A stretch of 64,000 nt of DNA from Gp6-AA40 sp035649635 (GCA_035649635.1 DASRJE010000198.1:124001-188000), one strand, 5' to 3'; counted from the stretch's first letter, positions 7,973 to 17,412 are shown. Made by a program: numbers and translations. Notes: generated by a model not told the origin, from the letters alone.

Positions 7973-10900
7973 ATGGCTTTTCGCATCTACGTTTCCTCTC
8001 TCGCTGCCGATCGGCTGTCTGTCGCCCGCGATGTTCTGCGCACGCGACACCCGACCACTCCGACTCTCATCATCGGCGCGTCTCGTGGTGCTGCGGACGA
8101 TCTCGCCCGCGCCGTGGCCGCGGAACTGCTGGCGACCTTTGGCCTGCAGCGAGTCAGCCTGACCCAACTCGCCGCACGCAGCGCCATCGTCGCGCTCGCG
8201 AGCGAGGGGCACACGCCGAGTACGCGGCTCGGCGCCGAGGCGGTCACGGCAAGAGCCGCGTTCGAAGCCACGCGGCAGCAAGCGCTCGAGTACTTTGCGC
8301 CGGTCGCGTCGACGCCCGGCTTTCCACGCGCACTCGCACGGACGCTTCAGGAACTGCGGCTTGCCGGAGTAGATGCCGGGCAGCTCGCGCGCGTATCACG
8401 TGGCGGATCGGATCTGGCGGATCTGCTTGACCGGGTCGATGAGTCGTTCGAACGTGCCTCGAGCGTGGATCGCGCGGCCTTGTTTCAGACGGCCACGCGG
8501 GTCGTCACGGAAGCCCACCCGGCCTCGATCGTGGCCTTGATAGATCTCGCGGTCGATCGCCGCGCCGAAGCCCGGTTCATCGAGGCCATCCTCGCCGGGA
8601 GCGAAACGGCGTTCGCCACGATGCCGGCAAACGATCGAGTTGGGATCGCGCGACTCGAGGCGATGGGCGGCACTGTGGAGATCGTCGACCGCGAGCAAAA
8701 TGCCGGCGACCTCGCTTGCTTGCGTCGATATCTCTTCAACCCGGAAACGCCTCCCATCGAGCGCGAACTGGACGGCTCCCTCTCGTTCTTTTCGGCGCCC
8801 GGCGAAGGCCGAGAAGCCGTCGAGATCGCGAGGCGCATTCTTCGCGAGGCGCGTGCCGGCGTGCGCTTCGACGAGATGGCCGTGCTCGTGCGATCACCGC
8901 AGCACTACGTCGGCCTCATCGAGCACGCGCTACGCCGGGCGAAGGTGCCCGCGTGGTTCAGTCGCGGCACTCGCCGACCGCTGACCGCCGGCCGTGCATT
9001 CCTGGCGCTGCTGGCGTGCGCTGCCGAACAACTGTCGGCCTCGCGGTTCGCTGAATACCTGTCTTTCGCACAGGTGCCCTTGGAAAGCGAGAAAGCCGAT
9101 ACGAGTTGGGTTGCGTCGCAGGACGAATCATTCGGGCGCGTCCAACCGATCGAACCTGCGGATGACGAACTCCGAATCCCGCCCCGCGACGATGCTCGGG
9201 GCGCCCTGAGCGCCAGTCGAAGGGCGGATCCCGAGTCCCGAGTCCCCGATCGCGACTCGGAGTCTGTCCTGGCAGGCACCCTGCGTGCCCCCTGGCGCTG
9301 GGAAGCGCTCATCGTCGATGCCGCCGTAATCGGTCGTGATGCCACGCGCTGGGCGCGTCGGTTGAAAGGCAAGCACGCGGAGATCGAACGTCAAATCCGC
9401 GAGGCCAAACGAGACGATGGTGGCGACGAGGCAACGGTAGCGGGACTGCGGCTGGTGCAACAGCAACTGGAGTACCTCGAGGCCTTTGCGCTGCCGATCA
9501 TCGAGGAGATGGCACGGTGGCCGGCTTGGGCGACCTGGGGCGAGTGGCTCGATCGCTTCGCGACCCTGGCTCCACGAGCGCTGAAATCGCCGGCCCACGT
9601 GCTGCGGGTGCTCGCCGATCTTCGCCCGATGGGGGAGGTTGGACCCGTCGATCTCGACGAAGCCCGACGTGTGCTGGCCGAGCGGTTGTTGACGATGGAG
9701 TCCGAGCCGCCGCCGTATCGATACGGGCGTGTGTTCGTGGGGACACCGGAACAGGCACGAGGGCGCACATTTCGCGTCGTGTTCGTTCCGGGTCTGGCTG
9801 AACGCATGTTCCCGCAGAAGCCGCGCGAGGATCCGATCATGCTCGATGGCATGCGGGAGGTCGTGGATCCGTCGCTTCCTGTCCAGCGGCAGCGTCTGGC
9901 GTCGGAGCGGTTGCTCTTGCAACTGGCGGCAGGTGCGGCATCGGATCGCCTCTACGTTTCGTATCCGCGCATCGAGCTGAGCGAATCACGCGCGCGAGTG
10001 CCGTCCTTCTACGCGCTCGACGTCATGCGCGCGGCGACGGGGCGAGTCCCGCATCACGACGAGCTCGAACAGCGCGCGCGTGAGGCCGGTGATGCGACGC
10101 TCGCCTGGCCCGCGCCGTCCGACCCAGAAGACGCCATCGACGATCAAGAGCACGACCTTGCCGTGCTGCGGCGGCTGCTCGATAAGGTCACCCCGGAGGA
10201 GGTCAAAGGGCATGCGCATTACCTCCTGAAATTGAACGAGTGCCTCCGCCGCTCGGTCGTCGACCGGTGGGCGCGCGGCCAACGCCGCTGGTCTCCGAGC
10301 GACGGGTTGACGCGCGTTCAGCCCTATACGCGCGACGCGTTGGCGGCCCAGCGCCTGAACAGGCGCTCGTACTCGGCATCGGCGCTTCAACTATTCAGCG
10401 CATGTCCGTATCAGTTCGTGCTGTCGGCGGTCTACCGGCTGCGCCCGTTCGAGCCGCCCGAACCGCTGCAGCACCTGGACCCGCTCACCCGCGGCAGCCT
10501 GTTTCACGAGATCCAGGCGAGCTTCTTTCGCACGTTGCAGTCGAGAGGCGCCCTGCCGGTGACGGCGGCCACGATCGATTCGGCCCGCTTGATGCTCGAC
10601 GAGGTGATAGACCAGGTAGGCGATCGGGCGCACGACGAACTGGTCCCGGCCGTCGAGCGCGTGTGGCAGAACGAGCTCGCTACGATCAAGCGGGACCTCC
10701 ATGCCTGGCTCGAGTACCTCGCGCGAGACGGCGACGACTGGTTGCCGATTTATTTCGAGCTCGCTTTCGGACCAGTGCCGGGCGAGCGCGATGAGCACAG
10801 CATTCGCGGCGATGTCGTCATTGACGGGCGCTTCAGGCTGCGCGGGGCGATCGATCTCATCGAGGAGCACGCCCAAACCAAGGCACTGCGAATCACCGAC

Positions 10901-11284
10901 CACAAGACGGGACGCAAACCGGATCGAATCGAGAAGGTCCTGATTGGCGGCGGAGCGGTCCTTCAGCCGGTCCTGTATTCGATGGCGGTTGAAGCCGCTC
11001 TCGATCGTGAGGTGAGTCACGGCCGGTTGTTCTACTGCACGTCGACGGGGAGCTTCTTTTCCCATCCGATTCTTCTGGACGAGCGGTCGCGCGCCGCCGG
11101 TCGCGAAGTGCTCGAGGTGATCGATCGCGCGATCGAAACGGGCTTCCTGGCCGCAGCGCCGACGGAAGAGGCGTGCGGGCGTTGTGATTTCAAGCCGGTG
11201 TGCGGATCGGACGTCTTCCGTCGCGTCGCCCGCAAACCACCGGAGGCGCTGGCGGATCTGCTGGCGTTGAGGAACCGACCATGA
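7973..11284 (+). CDS. addB: AddB-like exonuclease subunit (inactivated helicase plus PD-(D/E)XK nuclease)
   Basis: This is a 1103-residue protein starting at ATG 7973, eight bases after GGGAAGG. It matches the AddB/RexB group: a degenerate UvrD-like N-terminal region (TLIIGASRGAADDLAR in the Walker A position lacks GKT), the helicase-like block YGRVFVGTPEQARGRTF, and a C-terminal RecB-type nuclease with SALQLFSACPYQF, LRITDHKTGRK and CGRCDFKPVCG. One Cys before the nuclease core plus the C-terminal Cys cluster suggests the AddB iron-sulfur clasp. Residues near 396-440 are encoded by intergenic-type repeats (see findings). It is coupled to addA by ATGA. Confidence 0.85.
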   Translation: MAFRIYVSSLAADRLSVARDVLRTRHPTTPTLIIGASRGAADDLARAVAAELLATFGLQRVSLTQLAARSAIVALASEGHTPSTRLGAEAVTARAAFEATRQQALEYFAPVASTPGFPRALARTLQELRLAGVDAGQLARVSRGGSDLADLLDRVDESFERASSVDRAALFQTATRVVTEAHPASIVALIDLAVDRRAEARFIEAILAGSETAFATMPANDRVGIARLEAMGGTVEIVDREQNAGDLACLRRYLFNPETPPIERELDGSLSFFSAPGEGREAVEIARRILREARAGVRFDEMAVLVRSPQHYVGLIEHALRRAKVPAWFSRGTRRPLTAGRAFLALLACAAEQLSASRFAEYLSFAQVPLESEKADTSWVASQDESFGRVQPIEPADDELRIPPRDDARGALSASRRADPESRVPDRDSESVLAGTLRAPWRWEALIVDAAVIGRDATRWARRLKGKHAEIERQIREAKRDDGGDEATVAGLRLVQQQLEYLEAFALPIIEEMARWPAWATWGEWLDRFATLAPRALKSPAHVLRVLADLRPMGEVGPVDLDEARRVLAERLLTMESEPPPYRYGRVFVGTPEQARGRTFRVVFVPGLAERMFPQKPREDPIMLDGMREVVDPSLPVQRQRLASERLLLQLAAGAASDRLYVSYPRIELSESRARVPSFYALDVMRAATGRVPHHDELEQRAREAGDATLAWPAPSDPEDAIDDQEHDLAVLRRLLDKVTPEEVKGHAHYLLKLNECLRRSVVDRWARGQRRWSPSDGLTRVQPYTRDALAAQRLNRRSYSASALQLFSACPYQFVLSAVYRLRPFEPPEPLQHLDPLTRGSLFHEIQASFFRTLQSRGALPVTAATIDSARLMLDEVIDQVGDRAHDELVPAVERVWQNELATIKRDLHAWLEYLARDGDDWLPIYFELAFGPVPGERDEHSIRGDVVIDGRFRLRGAIDLIEEHAQTKALRITDHKTGRKPDRIEKVLIGGGAVLQPVLYSMAVEAALDREVSHGRLFYCTSTGSFFSHPILLDERSRAAGREVLEVIDRAIETGFLAAAPTEEACGRCDFKPVCGSDVFRRVARKPPEALADLLALRNRP
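9160..9290 (+). repeat. Intragenic repeat insertion in addB
   Basis: In-frame DNA containing gaatcccgcc, gatcccgagtcccgagtcc and gatcgcgactcggagtc, plus gccctgagcgccagtcgaag flanking. These are the CCCGAGTCCCGAATC type tracts found between genes at 7870, 44232 and 60405. They encode an Arg/Ser/Asp/Pro-rich linker. Confidence 0.65.
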
Positions 11285-14200
11285 CGGGGTCAGACCCCTT
11301 CACACTGTTTCACGACGACGACCTGACGCCGGACGAGCACGCGCGCCAACTGATTCACGACGCCCTCGACGATACGCTGGTCGTCGAAGCGGCCGCCGGC
11401 ACCGGCAAGACAACCGAACTCGTGCGCCGAATCGTGCGCGTGCTCGCCGAGGCGCGAGCTGACGTGCGCGAGATCGTCGCCGTGACGTTCACGGAGAAGG
11501 CCGCGGGCGAGCTGAAATTGCGCCTGCGCCAGAAACTCGAGGAGGCGCGCCGCGCGACGACCGTTCGCGAGGTGCACGAGCGTCTCGACGCCGCGGTCCA
11601 GAATCTCGAAGAAGCGCACGTCAGCACCATTCATGGATTCTGCGCGGACCTTCTGCGCGAGCGGCCGGTGGAGGCGTCCATCGATCCGCTCTTCCGCGTG
11701 TTGACCGAAGGTCAGGCCGAGCGGCTGTTCAACGAGGCGTTCGCGAGCTGGTTTCAGACCGTGCTCGCCCAACCGCCCGAAGGTGTGCGCCGCTCGCTGC
11801 GGCGGGCCAGCCGCGGCGGCCGCCCCGGCGATGTCGACGAAGATGGACCGACCGAGCGGCTTCGTCGCGCCGGCTTCGCGCTCACAGAATGGCGCGACTT
11901 CCGCGAGCCATGGACCCGCGAACCCTTCGATCGCGTAGGGGACATCACCCGGCTCGTCGCGCTGGTCCACGAGCTCGCCGATCTCTCCAAGCACCCTTCG
12001 TATGCGGGCGACAACCTCTATGTGGATACCGAGCCCGTGCGCAGATTGAGTCGCGATCTTCGGCGCACCGCGACGCCGGAGAGCGATGAAGATCTCGACG
12101 AACTGGAGTCCCTCCTTGTCGAACTTCGCAGGAACCGTGATGTCAAGCGAGCTCGAAAAGGAAGCGGACCCACATACGCCAAAGGTGTGACACGTGCGCA
12201 GGTGCTCGACGCGCGCGACCGACTCATGCAGGCGCTCGAAGAGTTTCAGTTCCGCGCCGACGCGGATCTCGCGGCGCTGCTGCATGAAGAGTTGATGGCG
12301 TGCGTCGACATGTACGAGGCTCTGAAAGCGCGCGAAGGCGCGCTCGACTTCCTCGACCTGCTGGTTCGCGCGCGCAATCTCGTGAAGCACAACCAGGAGG
12401 TACGCTGTCATTTCCAACTTCGGTTCAAGCGAATCTTCGTCGACGAGTTCCAGGATACGGACCCACTCCAGGCGGAATTGCTGCTGCTCCTCGCCGCCAA
12501 CGATCCCACCGAGACTCGTTGGCTGCACGCGACGCCCGTCGCCGGAAAGCTCTTCATCGTCGGCGATCCAAAGCAGTCGATCTATCGGTTCAGGCGAGCG
12601 GACGTCAGTGTGTACCGTCGCGTGTGCACCATCCTGCTGGATCGGGGGGCAAAGCCCGCCCGCCTTCAACGCAGCTTTCGCAGCGTTCCGAATATCCAGA
12701 ACCTGGTCAATGCGGCGTTCGAGCCGGTCATGGATGGCGACGTCGACACTCATCAGGCGCGATACGTGGGACTCGAGCCGGTTCGCGAGGACCATTCCGG
12801 GCAACCATCGGTCGTCGTCTTGCCGATCCCGGCCCCGTACGGCCAGCGGTTCATTGCCGCGCGTGCGATCGAGCGCTGCCTGCCCGACGCCGTTGGCGCC
12901 TACGTCGATTGGCTGGTGAAGAAGAGCGGGTGGACCGTGACCGAGCGTCATGCGCCCGATCGCCGCGTGCCGCTCGAGGCGCGTCATATCTGCATCCTGT
13001 TTCGCCGTTTCGTGAGTTTTGGCGAGGACATCACGCGGGCGTACGTCGAAGCGCTCGAGGCGCGTGGCGTCAAGCACCTGCTCGTCGGGGGCAGGGCGTT
13101 TCACGACCGCGACGAGATAGAGACGCTGAGAGCGGCGCTCATGGCGATTGAGTGGCCGGACGATCAGTTGTCGATCTTCGCGACGCTGCGTGGCGCGCTG
13201 TTCGCCATCGGCGACGAGGAACTGCTCGAGTACCACCGCGTCGCAGGCCGATTCCATCCGTTCAGAATCCCCGAGCCGCTGCCGTCCGGTCTCGAAGCGA
13301 TTCGCGACGCGCTCACGCTGCTGCGCTCGCTGCACGCCCAGCGCAACCACCGGCCAGTGTCCGACACCATCACCGCGTTGATCGATCACACGCGCGCGCA
13401 TGTTGGGTTTGTGTTGCGGCCAGGAGGGGAGCAGGCATTGGCCAACGTGCTGCATGTCTCTGAGCTCGCGCGGCAGTACGAGCTCGAGGGCGGGATGTCG
13501 TTTCGCGGGTTCGTCGAGACGCTTCGCGAGGCCGCGCAGGCAGGTCAGGCGGCCGAAGCTCCGATTCTCGAAGAGGGAAGCGACGGCGTTCGCTTGATGA
13601 CGGTGCACAAAGCGAAGGGGCTCGAGTTTCCTGTGGTTGTGTTCGCTGACATTACCGCGCGCCTGACTCCCTGGGACGCCACCCGCCACGTCGACCATGA
13701 ACGAGGCATGTGCGCGCTGCGCCTTGGTGGCTGGTCGCCAAAGGACCTCAACGATCAGAAGGCGCTCGAGATTGCGCGGGAGCAGAAGGAGGGAGAGCGT
13801 GTTGCGTACGTCGCGGCGACGCGCGCGCGCGATCTGCTGGTTGTGCCTGCGGTTGGAGATGAACCTTACAGTGAGGGCTGGGTGTCTCCTCTCAACGCGG
13901 CGATCTATCCACCTGAGAGTGAGCGGCGGGTTCAACAGCAGGCAATGGGTTGTCCGGTATTTCAAAGCAAGGACACGGTGCTCGTGCGGCCAGGAGGGGA
14001 CCCGGCGTCGCGATCGACCGTGTGTCCCGGCGAGCACCGAATCGCTACTCTCGGCTCGCATACCGTCGTGTGGTGGTCGCCGGAGTCGCAGGTCTTGTCC
14101 CTGAACGTCCAGGCACCGTTCGGCCTTCGGCGCGACGATCTGATCGTGAAAGACGTGCTGCCGGAGATTCTTCGGCAGGGGCTCGACGCACACAAAGCGT

Positions 14201-14790
14201 GGGAGACAGGGCGCGCCGCCGATGTGGCCGCTGCAAGTCAGCCGTCGATCGACGTGACGACGGCGACCAGGGCGGCGGCAATGGAGCTTCCTGACGTCGA
14301 GGACGTGCCCGTCACGATCGTGTCGAGCGGCAGTGAATTGCCGCGACCGGGAGGTGTGCGTTTTGGTTCGCTCGTGCACGCGCTGCTTGCCGATGTGCCT
14401 TTCGGCGACGACGGTCTCGCGGCGCTCTCCAAACTGTCGGAGGCGCACGGCCGGATACTGGGCGCCACGCCCGAGGAAATCGAGGCCGCGCGAGGACTCG
14501 CGGAAAACGTGCTAGCTCATCCCGTGCTTCAGGCGGCCGCACGTGCGGCGCGCGATGGATGGTGTTTTCGGGAAACGCCAGTCACATACCGCCACAATTC
14601 CGGCGCGCTCGTCGAGGGCTATGTTGACCTGGCTTTCGAGGAAAATGGCTCGATCCTGGTGGTCGACTTCAAGACCGATCGAGAACTCGACGGTGCCCTC
14701 GACCGTTACGAGAAACAGGTGTCACTCTACGCTGCCGCAATAGGGCGAACGGCCGGGTTGCCGACACGTGCCTTCATCATGCGGCTGTAA
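11281..14790 (+). CDS. addA: AddA-like UvrD/RecB-type helicase-nuclease
   Basis: This is a 1169-residue SF1 helicase with a C-terminal RecB-family nuclease. With AddB it would process double-strand breaks for RecA. Visible motifs are Walker A VEAAAGTGKTTELVRR (residues ~35-50), motif Ia VTFTEKAA, motif II FVDEFQDTDPLQ, motif III VGDPKQSIYRFRRADV, motif V VRLMTVHKAKGLEFPVV, motif VI YVAATRARDLLVV, and nuclease residues VDFKTDRE near the C-terminus. ATG 11281 overlaps the addB stop (ATGA) and is preferred over an upstream frame extension. The codons just after the start lie in a perfect GGGGTC-A-GACCCC palindrome. Confidence 0.92.
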   Translation: MTGSDPFTLFHDDDLTPDEHARQLIHDALDDTLVVEAAAGTGKTTELVRRIVRVLAEARADVREIVAVTFTEKAAGELKLRLRQKLEEARRATTVREVHERLDAAVQNLEEAHVSTIHGFCADLLRERPVEASIDPLFRVLTEGQAERLFNEAFASWFQTVLAQPPEGVRRSLRRASRGGRPGDVDEDGPTERLRRAGFALTEWRDFREPWTREPFDRVGDITRLVALVHELADLSKHPSYAGDNLYVDTEPVRRLSRDLRRTATPESDEDLDELESLLVELRRNRDVKRARKGSGPTYAKGVTRAQVLDARDRLMQALEEFQFRADADLAALLHEELMACVDMYEALKAREGALDFLDLLVRARNLVKHNQEVRCHFQLRFKRIFVDEFQDTDPLQAELLLLLAANDPTETRWLHATPVAGKLFIVGDPKQSIYRFRRADVSVYRRVCTILLDRGAKPARLQRSFRSVPNIQNLVNAAFEPVMDGDVDTHQARYVGLEPVREDHSGQPSVVVLPIPAPYGQRFIAARAIERCLPDAVGAYVDWLVKKSGWTVTERHAPDRRVPLEARHICILFRRFVSFGEDITRAYVEALEARGVKHLLVGGRAFHDRDEIETLRAALMAIEWPDDQLSIFATLRGALFAIGDEELLEYHRVAGRFHPFRIPEPLPSGLEAIRDALTLLRSLHAQRNHRPVSDTITALIDHTRAHVGFVLRPGGEQALANVLHVSELARQYELEGGMSFRGFVETLREAAQAGQAAEAPILEEGSDGVRLMTVHKAKGLEFPVVVFADITARLTPWDATRHVDHERGMCALRLGGWSPKDLNDQKALEIAREQKEGERVAYVAATRARDLLVVPAVGDEPYSEGWVSPLNAAIYPPESERRVQQQAMGCPVFQSKDTVLVRPGGDPASRSTVCPGEHRIATLGSHTVVWWSPESQVLSLNVQAPFGLRRDDLIVKDVLPEILRQGLDAHKAWETGRAADVAAASQPSIDVTTATRAAAMELPDVEDVPVTIVSSGSELPRPGGVRFGSLVHALLADVPFGDDGLAALSKLSEAHGRILGATPEEIEAARGLAENVLAHPVLQAAARAARDGWCFRETPVTYRHNSGALVEGYVDLAFEENGSILVVDFKTDRELDGALDRYEKQVSLYAAAIGRTAGLPTRAFIMRL

Positions 14791-14860
14791 GTCCGCCTAA
14801 ATATTGGGTCGGTCACTTTGGCCTGCAAGTTGCTCCGTATCAAAGTGGGAGGCTCGGGCA

Positions 14861-15034
14861 ATGGTGATTCGGTTCAAGGAAAGCGTTCGCGTTCGCGTGT
14901 GGGGCAAGGAAATGAGCCATTTTCGGAAAGGTGAAATCTACGCCGTTCCGACGGCCGTAGCTGGTGTTTTGCTCGCGCAGGGCTGCGCTGAGCCGGTCGA
15001 GGATTCAGAACCGCGCGTGCGAGTTGCCAGCTAG
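14861..15034 (+). CDS. Small conserved-type protein, function unknown
   Basis: The gene encodes 57 residues from ATG 14861, preceded by GGGAGG with 8-base spacing. The protein is MVIRFKESVRVRVWGKEM followed by a hydrophobic segment with YAVPTAVAGVLLAQGCAEPV. The layout (basic beta-strand N-terminus, F-x-K-G-E-[IV]-Y-x-V-P, then a helix ending Q-G-x-A-E-P-V) resembles small phage-type proteins of unknown function. No phage genes adjoin it. Confidence 0.6.
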   Translation: MVIRFKESVRVRVWGKEMSHFRKGEIYAVPTAVAGVLLAQGCAEPVEDSEPRVRVAS

Positions 15035-15064
15035 CCTGCGCTCGCGACCGCTGCCGCGCAGGCC

Positions 15065-15304
15065 CTAGTCCGCGTCTGCGAGCCGCCGATCGAGATCGGC
15101 AATGGCTTGCTCGAGCATGGCGCGGTGCGCTGGAGCGCACGCCTGCTGCAGATCCGCCAGTGCACGCGTTCGAGCCAGCATCAGCGTTGCCCGCGCTGCA
15201 CGACGCTGAGCCTCCTGAGGGCTGTAGCGGGCCGCCGGCGACTGTTTCGCTGCGGCCGACTCCTGCTGCGATTCGACGGATTTACTCTCCCAGCCCCTGG
15301 CCAT
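15065..15304 (-). CDS. Small helical protein, unknown function (starts MARGWESKSVE)
   Basis: This is a 79-residue, Ala/Arg/Gln-rich, predicted all-helical protein. The MARGWESKSVE opening followed by a helical repeat (RAARATLMLARTRALADLQQA, DLDRRLADAD) looks like a genuine small cytosolic protein rather than a shadow frame: no overlapping gene competes on either strand. Its start codon lies in the first of three tandem 21-bp repeats, each carrying an ATG. The function is unknown. Confidence 0.6.
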   Translation of the reverse strand: MARGWESKSVESQQESAAAKQSPAARYSPQEAQRRAARATLMLARTRALADLQQACAPAHRAMLEQAIADLDRRLADAD

Positions 15305-15354
15305 CTTTTGTCAGTCTCTAGCCATCTTTTGTCAGTCTCCGGCCATCTTTTGTC
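15300..15354 (-). repeat. Triplicated 21-bp start-codon repeat
   Basis: Two full 21-bp copies and one partial copy of gccatcttttgtcagtctc (plus strand). On the minus strand each copy reads GACAAAAGATGGC, placing ATGs at 15346, 15325 and 15304 in one frame. The two upstream ATGs give only four-codon ORFs ending in TGA; the last opens the 79-residue gene. Confidence 0.85.
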
Positions 15355-15378
15355 GACGGTCTGAAGACCGCGGATCAC

Positions 15379-15403
15379 GGCGGGTCTGAAGACCCGCCTC
15401 TAC
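15379..15403 (-). repeat. REP-like GTAG hairpin, copy 4 (carries ferredoxin stop codon)
   Basis: On the minus strand it reads GTAG-A-GGCGGGTC-TTCA-GACCCGCC with a perfect 8-bp stem. The TAG of GTAG is the stop codon of the ferredoxin gene. Confidence 0.85.
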
Positions 15404-15771
15404 TTCGCGTGCGCGGCGGCGCGTTCCGCGGGCGCGACAGCCATCAGGTCCGGATGCGCCGAGACATGATTCCTGACGATTTCCTCGGCCTTCGCCACGG
15501 CGGCGTCGTCGCCCGCTCTGTATACCGCGTTAGCCTCGACAAGTTCTTTCTGCGACGGCGGTGTGGAATCAATGCTGTCGTAGATAGCGGCCACCGGACA
15601 CGCGGGGACGCAGGCGCCACAATCGATGCACTCATCGGGATGGATGTAAAGCATCGACGTCCGTTCGAACTCGGGTTCGTCTTTTCTCGGGTGGATGCAG
15701 TCGACGGGGCAGACGTCGACGCAGGCATGGTCCTTCGTGCCGATGCACGGGTCAGTGATGATGAACGGCAT
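15400..15771 (-). CDS. fdxA: Ferredoxin, 3Fe-4S/4Fe-4S (7Fe) type
   Basis: This is a 123-residue low-potential electron carrier. The N-terminal motif C-I-G-T-K-D-H-A-C-V-D-V-C-P-V-D-C is the 7Fe FdxA pattern, and the second cluster is CIDCGACVPACP. The tail beyond residue 75 is Ala/Glu-rich and helical. A MATE transporter lies 10 bp upstream in the same direction, so they may share a transcript. The redox partner cannot be assigned from context. Confidence 0.9.
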   Translation of the reverse strand: MPFIITDPCIGTKDHACVDVCPVDCIHPRKDEPEFERTSMLYIHPDECIDCGACVPACPVAAIYDSIDSTPPSQKELVEANAVYRAGDDAAVAKAEEIVRNHVSAHPDLMAVAPAERAAAHAK

Positions 15772-15781
15772 GTCAGTGAGC

Positions 15782-17167
15782 TTACAACGAAACGGCGCCC
15801 GTCATGACGAGGCCCCTTCGCTCATCGGGCGCGAAATTGAGCCGGAGCCGGTATTCACGTTTGAGCAGCAGCAGATTCATCGTCAATTGAATAACCACCG
15901 CCGCCGCCGAAATGTACCAGATCCAGCGAAGCGTGAAACCAGGCGTTTCGGCCAGCAGCAGCACGGGGACGGCCACAATCACGATGCGCGCCGCGGATGT
16001 GATCAGAGAGGGGATCGTATTGCCCATCGCCTGGAACATGCTCGAGCTCACGAAGATTACGCCCGAGGCAACGAAGTTGAAGGCGACGATATGGAGGTAC
16101 TCCTCGCCGACGGCGACCGCGGCCGGATCGCTGGTGAATACCAGCACCATGGCGTCGCCCCACAGCCAGACCATCAGGGCAAGAACCAGCATCGACGCCG
16201 CTGCGATTGCCGCCCCCGTCCGGAATGTTTCTTTGACACGCGCCGACTGGCGTGCACCGAAATTCTGACCGGCCACCGGACTGACTGCGAAACCGAGCGC
16301 CACCACCGGCAGGAAGCAGGCCTGCAGAATGCGCATGCCGATTCCGAATCCGGCTTGCGCGGCGGCGCCGAAACGACGCGACACCGCGTAAACGAGCATC
16401 AGGTACACGGCCATGAGAGCGAACTCCGCTCCTGCCGGCAAACCAATCTTCAACATCTGACTCCACAGCTTGAAGCGGGGAGACCACTCGCGGGGAGTGA
16501 ATTTCAGGTAAGCATCCGCCGGTAGGAAGTAGATCGCCATCCACACCACGCCGATGGCGATCGCCAGCAGCGTGGCGATGGCGGCACCCGCGACTCCGAG
16601 CGGCCATCCAGTACCCCAACCGAAAACCAGGATGGGGGCCAGCACGATATTCAGGATCACCGTGGCGGTCTGCACGATCATCCCGGGGCGGAAGTTGCCG
16701 GTCCCGCGCAGCGCCGACGCCATTGCGATGAGGCCGAACTGCAGCGCCATCGCCGGGATGAACCACAGCAGGTACTCGCGCGTAAGCGCCATCGTCGCCT
16801 CGTCAGCGCTGAAAGCGCGGGCATACGGATCCCGCAACGCGAGCGCGATCACGAGGAACAACACGCCAACGGCGAGGGAGAGCACCTGGGCCTGGTTGAA
16901 GACGACGGTGGCCTGGGCCTGATCACGCCGACCAGTGGCATGGGCCACGAGCGTCGTGGTGCCCACGCCCAGCATTTGTGTCGCGGCCAGGACGATGAAG
17001 GTGAGGTTGCCGCTGATGCCGACGGCGGCGACGGCGGTCGTGCCGAGACGGCCGACCCAATAGAGATCGACGAGGACGTAGAGCGTCTGAAAGATCATGC
17101 TGACCAGCATGTAACTGGTCGTTCTCAGCAGATGTCCGGTCAAGGAACCAGTCGTCAGATCCTGCAC
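15782..17167 (-). CDS. MATE-family multidrug/Na+ efflux transporter
   Basis: The protein has 461 residues with about twelve membrane helices in two homologous halves. Characteristic stretches are LYVLVDLYWVGRLG near residue 30 (MATE F/L-x-x-D-x-x-x-V/I-G signature), SALRGTGNFRPGM, and GxNFGARQSARVKE in the second half. It starts at GTG with GAGG six bases upstream. Such transporters export cationic or hydrophobic compounds using Na+ or H+ gradients. The ferredoxin gene follows. Confidence 0.92.
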   Translation of the reverse strand: MQDLTTGSLTGHLLRTTSYMLVSMIFQTLYVLVDLYWVGRLGTTAVAAVGISGNLTFIVLAATQMLGVGTTTLVAHATGRRDQAQATVVFNQAQVLSLAVGVLFLVIALALRDPYARAFSADEATMALTREYLLWFIPAMALQFGLIAMASALRGTGNFRPGMIVQTATVILNIVLAPILVFGWGTGWPLGVAGAAIATLLAIAIGVVWMAIYFLPADAYLKFTPREWSPRFKLWSQMLKIGLPAGAEFALMAVYLMLVYAVSRRFGAAAQAGFGIGMRILQACFLPVVALGFAVSPVAGQNFGARQSARVKETFRTGAAIAAASMLVLALMVWLWGDAMVLVFTSDPAAVAVGEEYLHIVAFNFVASGVIFVSSSMFQAMGNTIPSLITSAARIVIVAVPVLLLAETPGFTLRWIWYISAAAVVIQLTMNLLLLKREYRLRLNFAPDERRGLVMTGAVSL

Positions 17168-17197
17168 AGTCGCCTCGCGTCAGTGGCATAGCTTACC

Positions 17198-17306
17198 TTG
17201 ACCCCTCGGAAATCTGTGAGATAGACTCCTGCCCCGACTGTGCACAATGGGTCCCCGCCGGCTCTGATCCTCGCGAAACCTTCCGCGAACCGTGGAATCT
17301 TCCACG
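17198..17306 (+). promoter_or_regulatory. Possible promoter/operator between MATE and cytochrome genes
   Basis: In a 245-bp gap there is TTGACC (17198-17203) followed after 17-18 bases by ATAGACT, a weak sigma70-like pair. A 16-bp near-perfect palindrome CGTGGAA-TC-TTCCACG lies at 17291-17306, a size typical of dimeric repressor sites. Both are sequence impressions only. Confidence 0.3.
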
Positions 17307-17412
17307 TTGAAAGTCTCAAGGTTGATAGAGTGCAATCGGTCAAGGTAACGTGTGCCGATAATGCGGGGCCGGCACGGGCGGCCGCCTACGGTCGTCGCGT
17401 TGGAGGACGCAT

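Noticed and set aside
11290..14448. A 1052-codon open frame on the minus strand
   Set aside because: It is the exact antisense of addA, an effect of GC-rich third positions. The plus strand carries all helicase motifs and the minus translation has none.
15300..15354. Short direct repeats as a possible CRISPR array
   Set aside because: The period is 21 bp with no unique spacers, and there are no cas genes.
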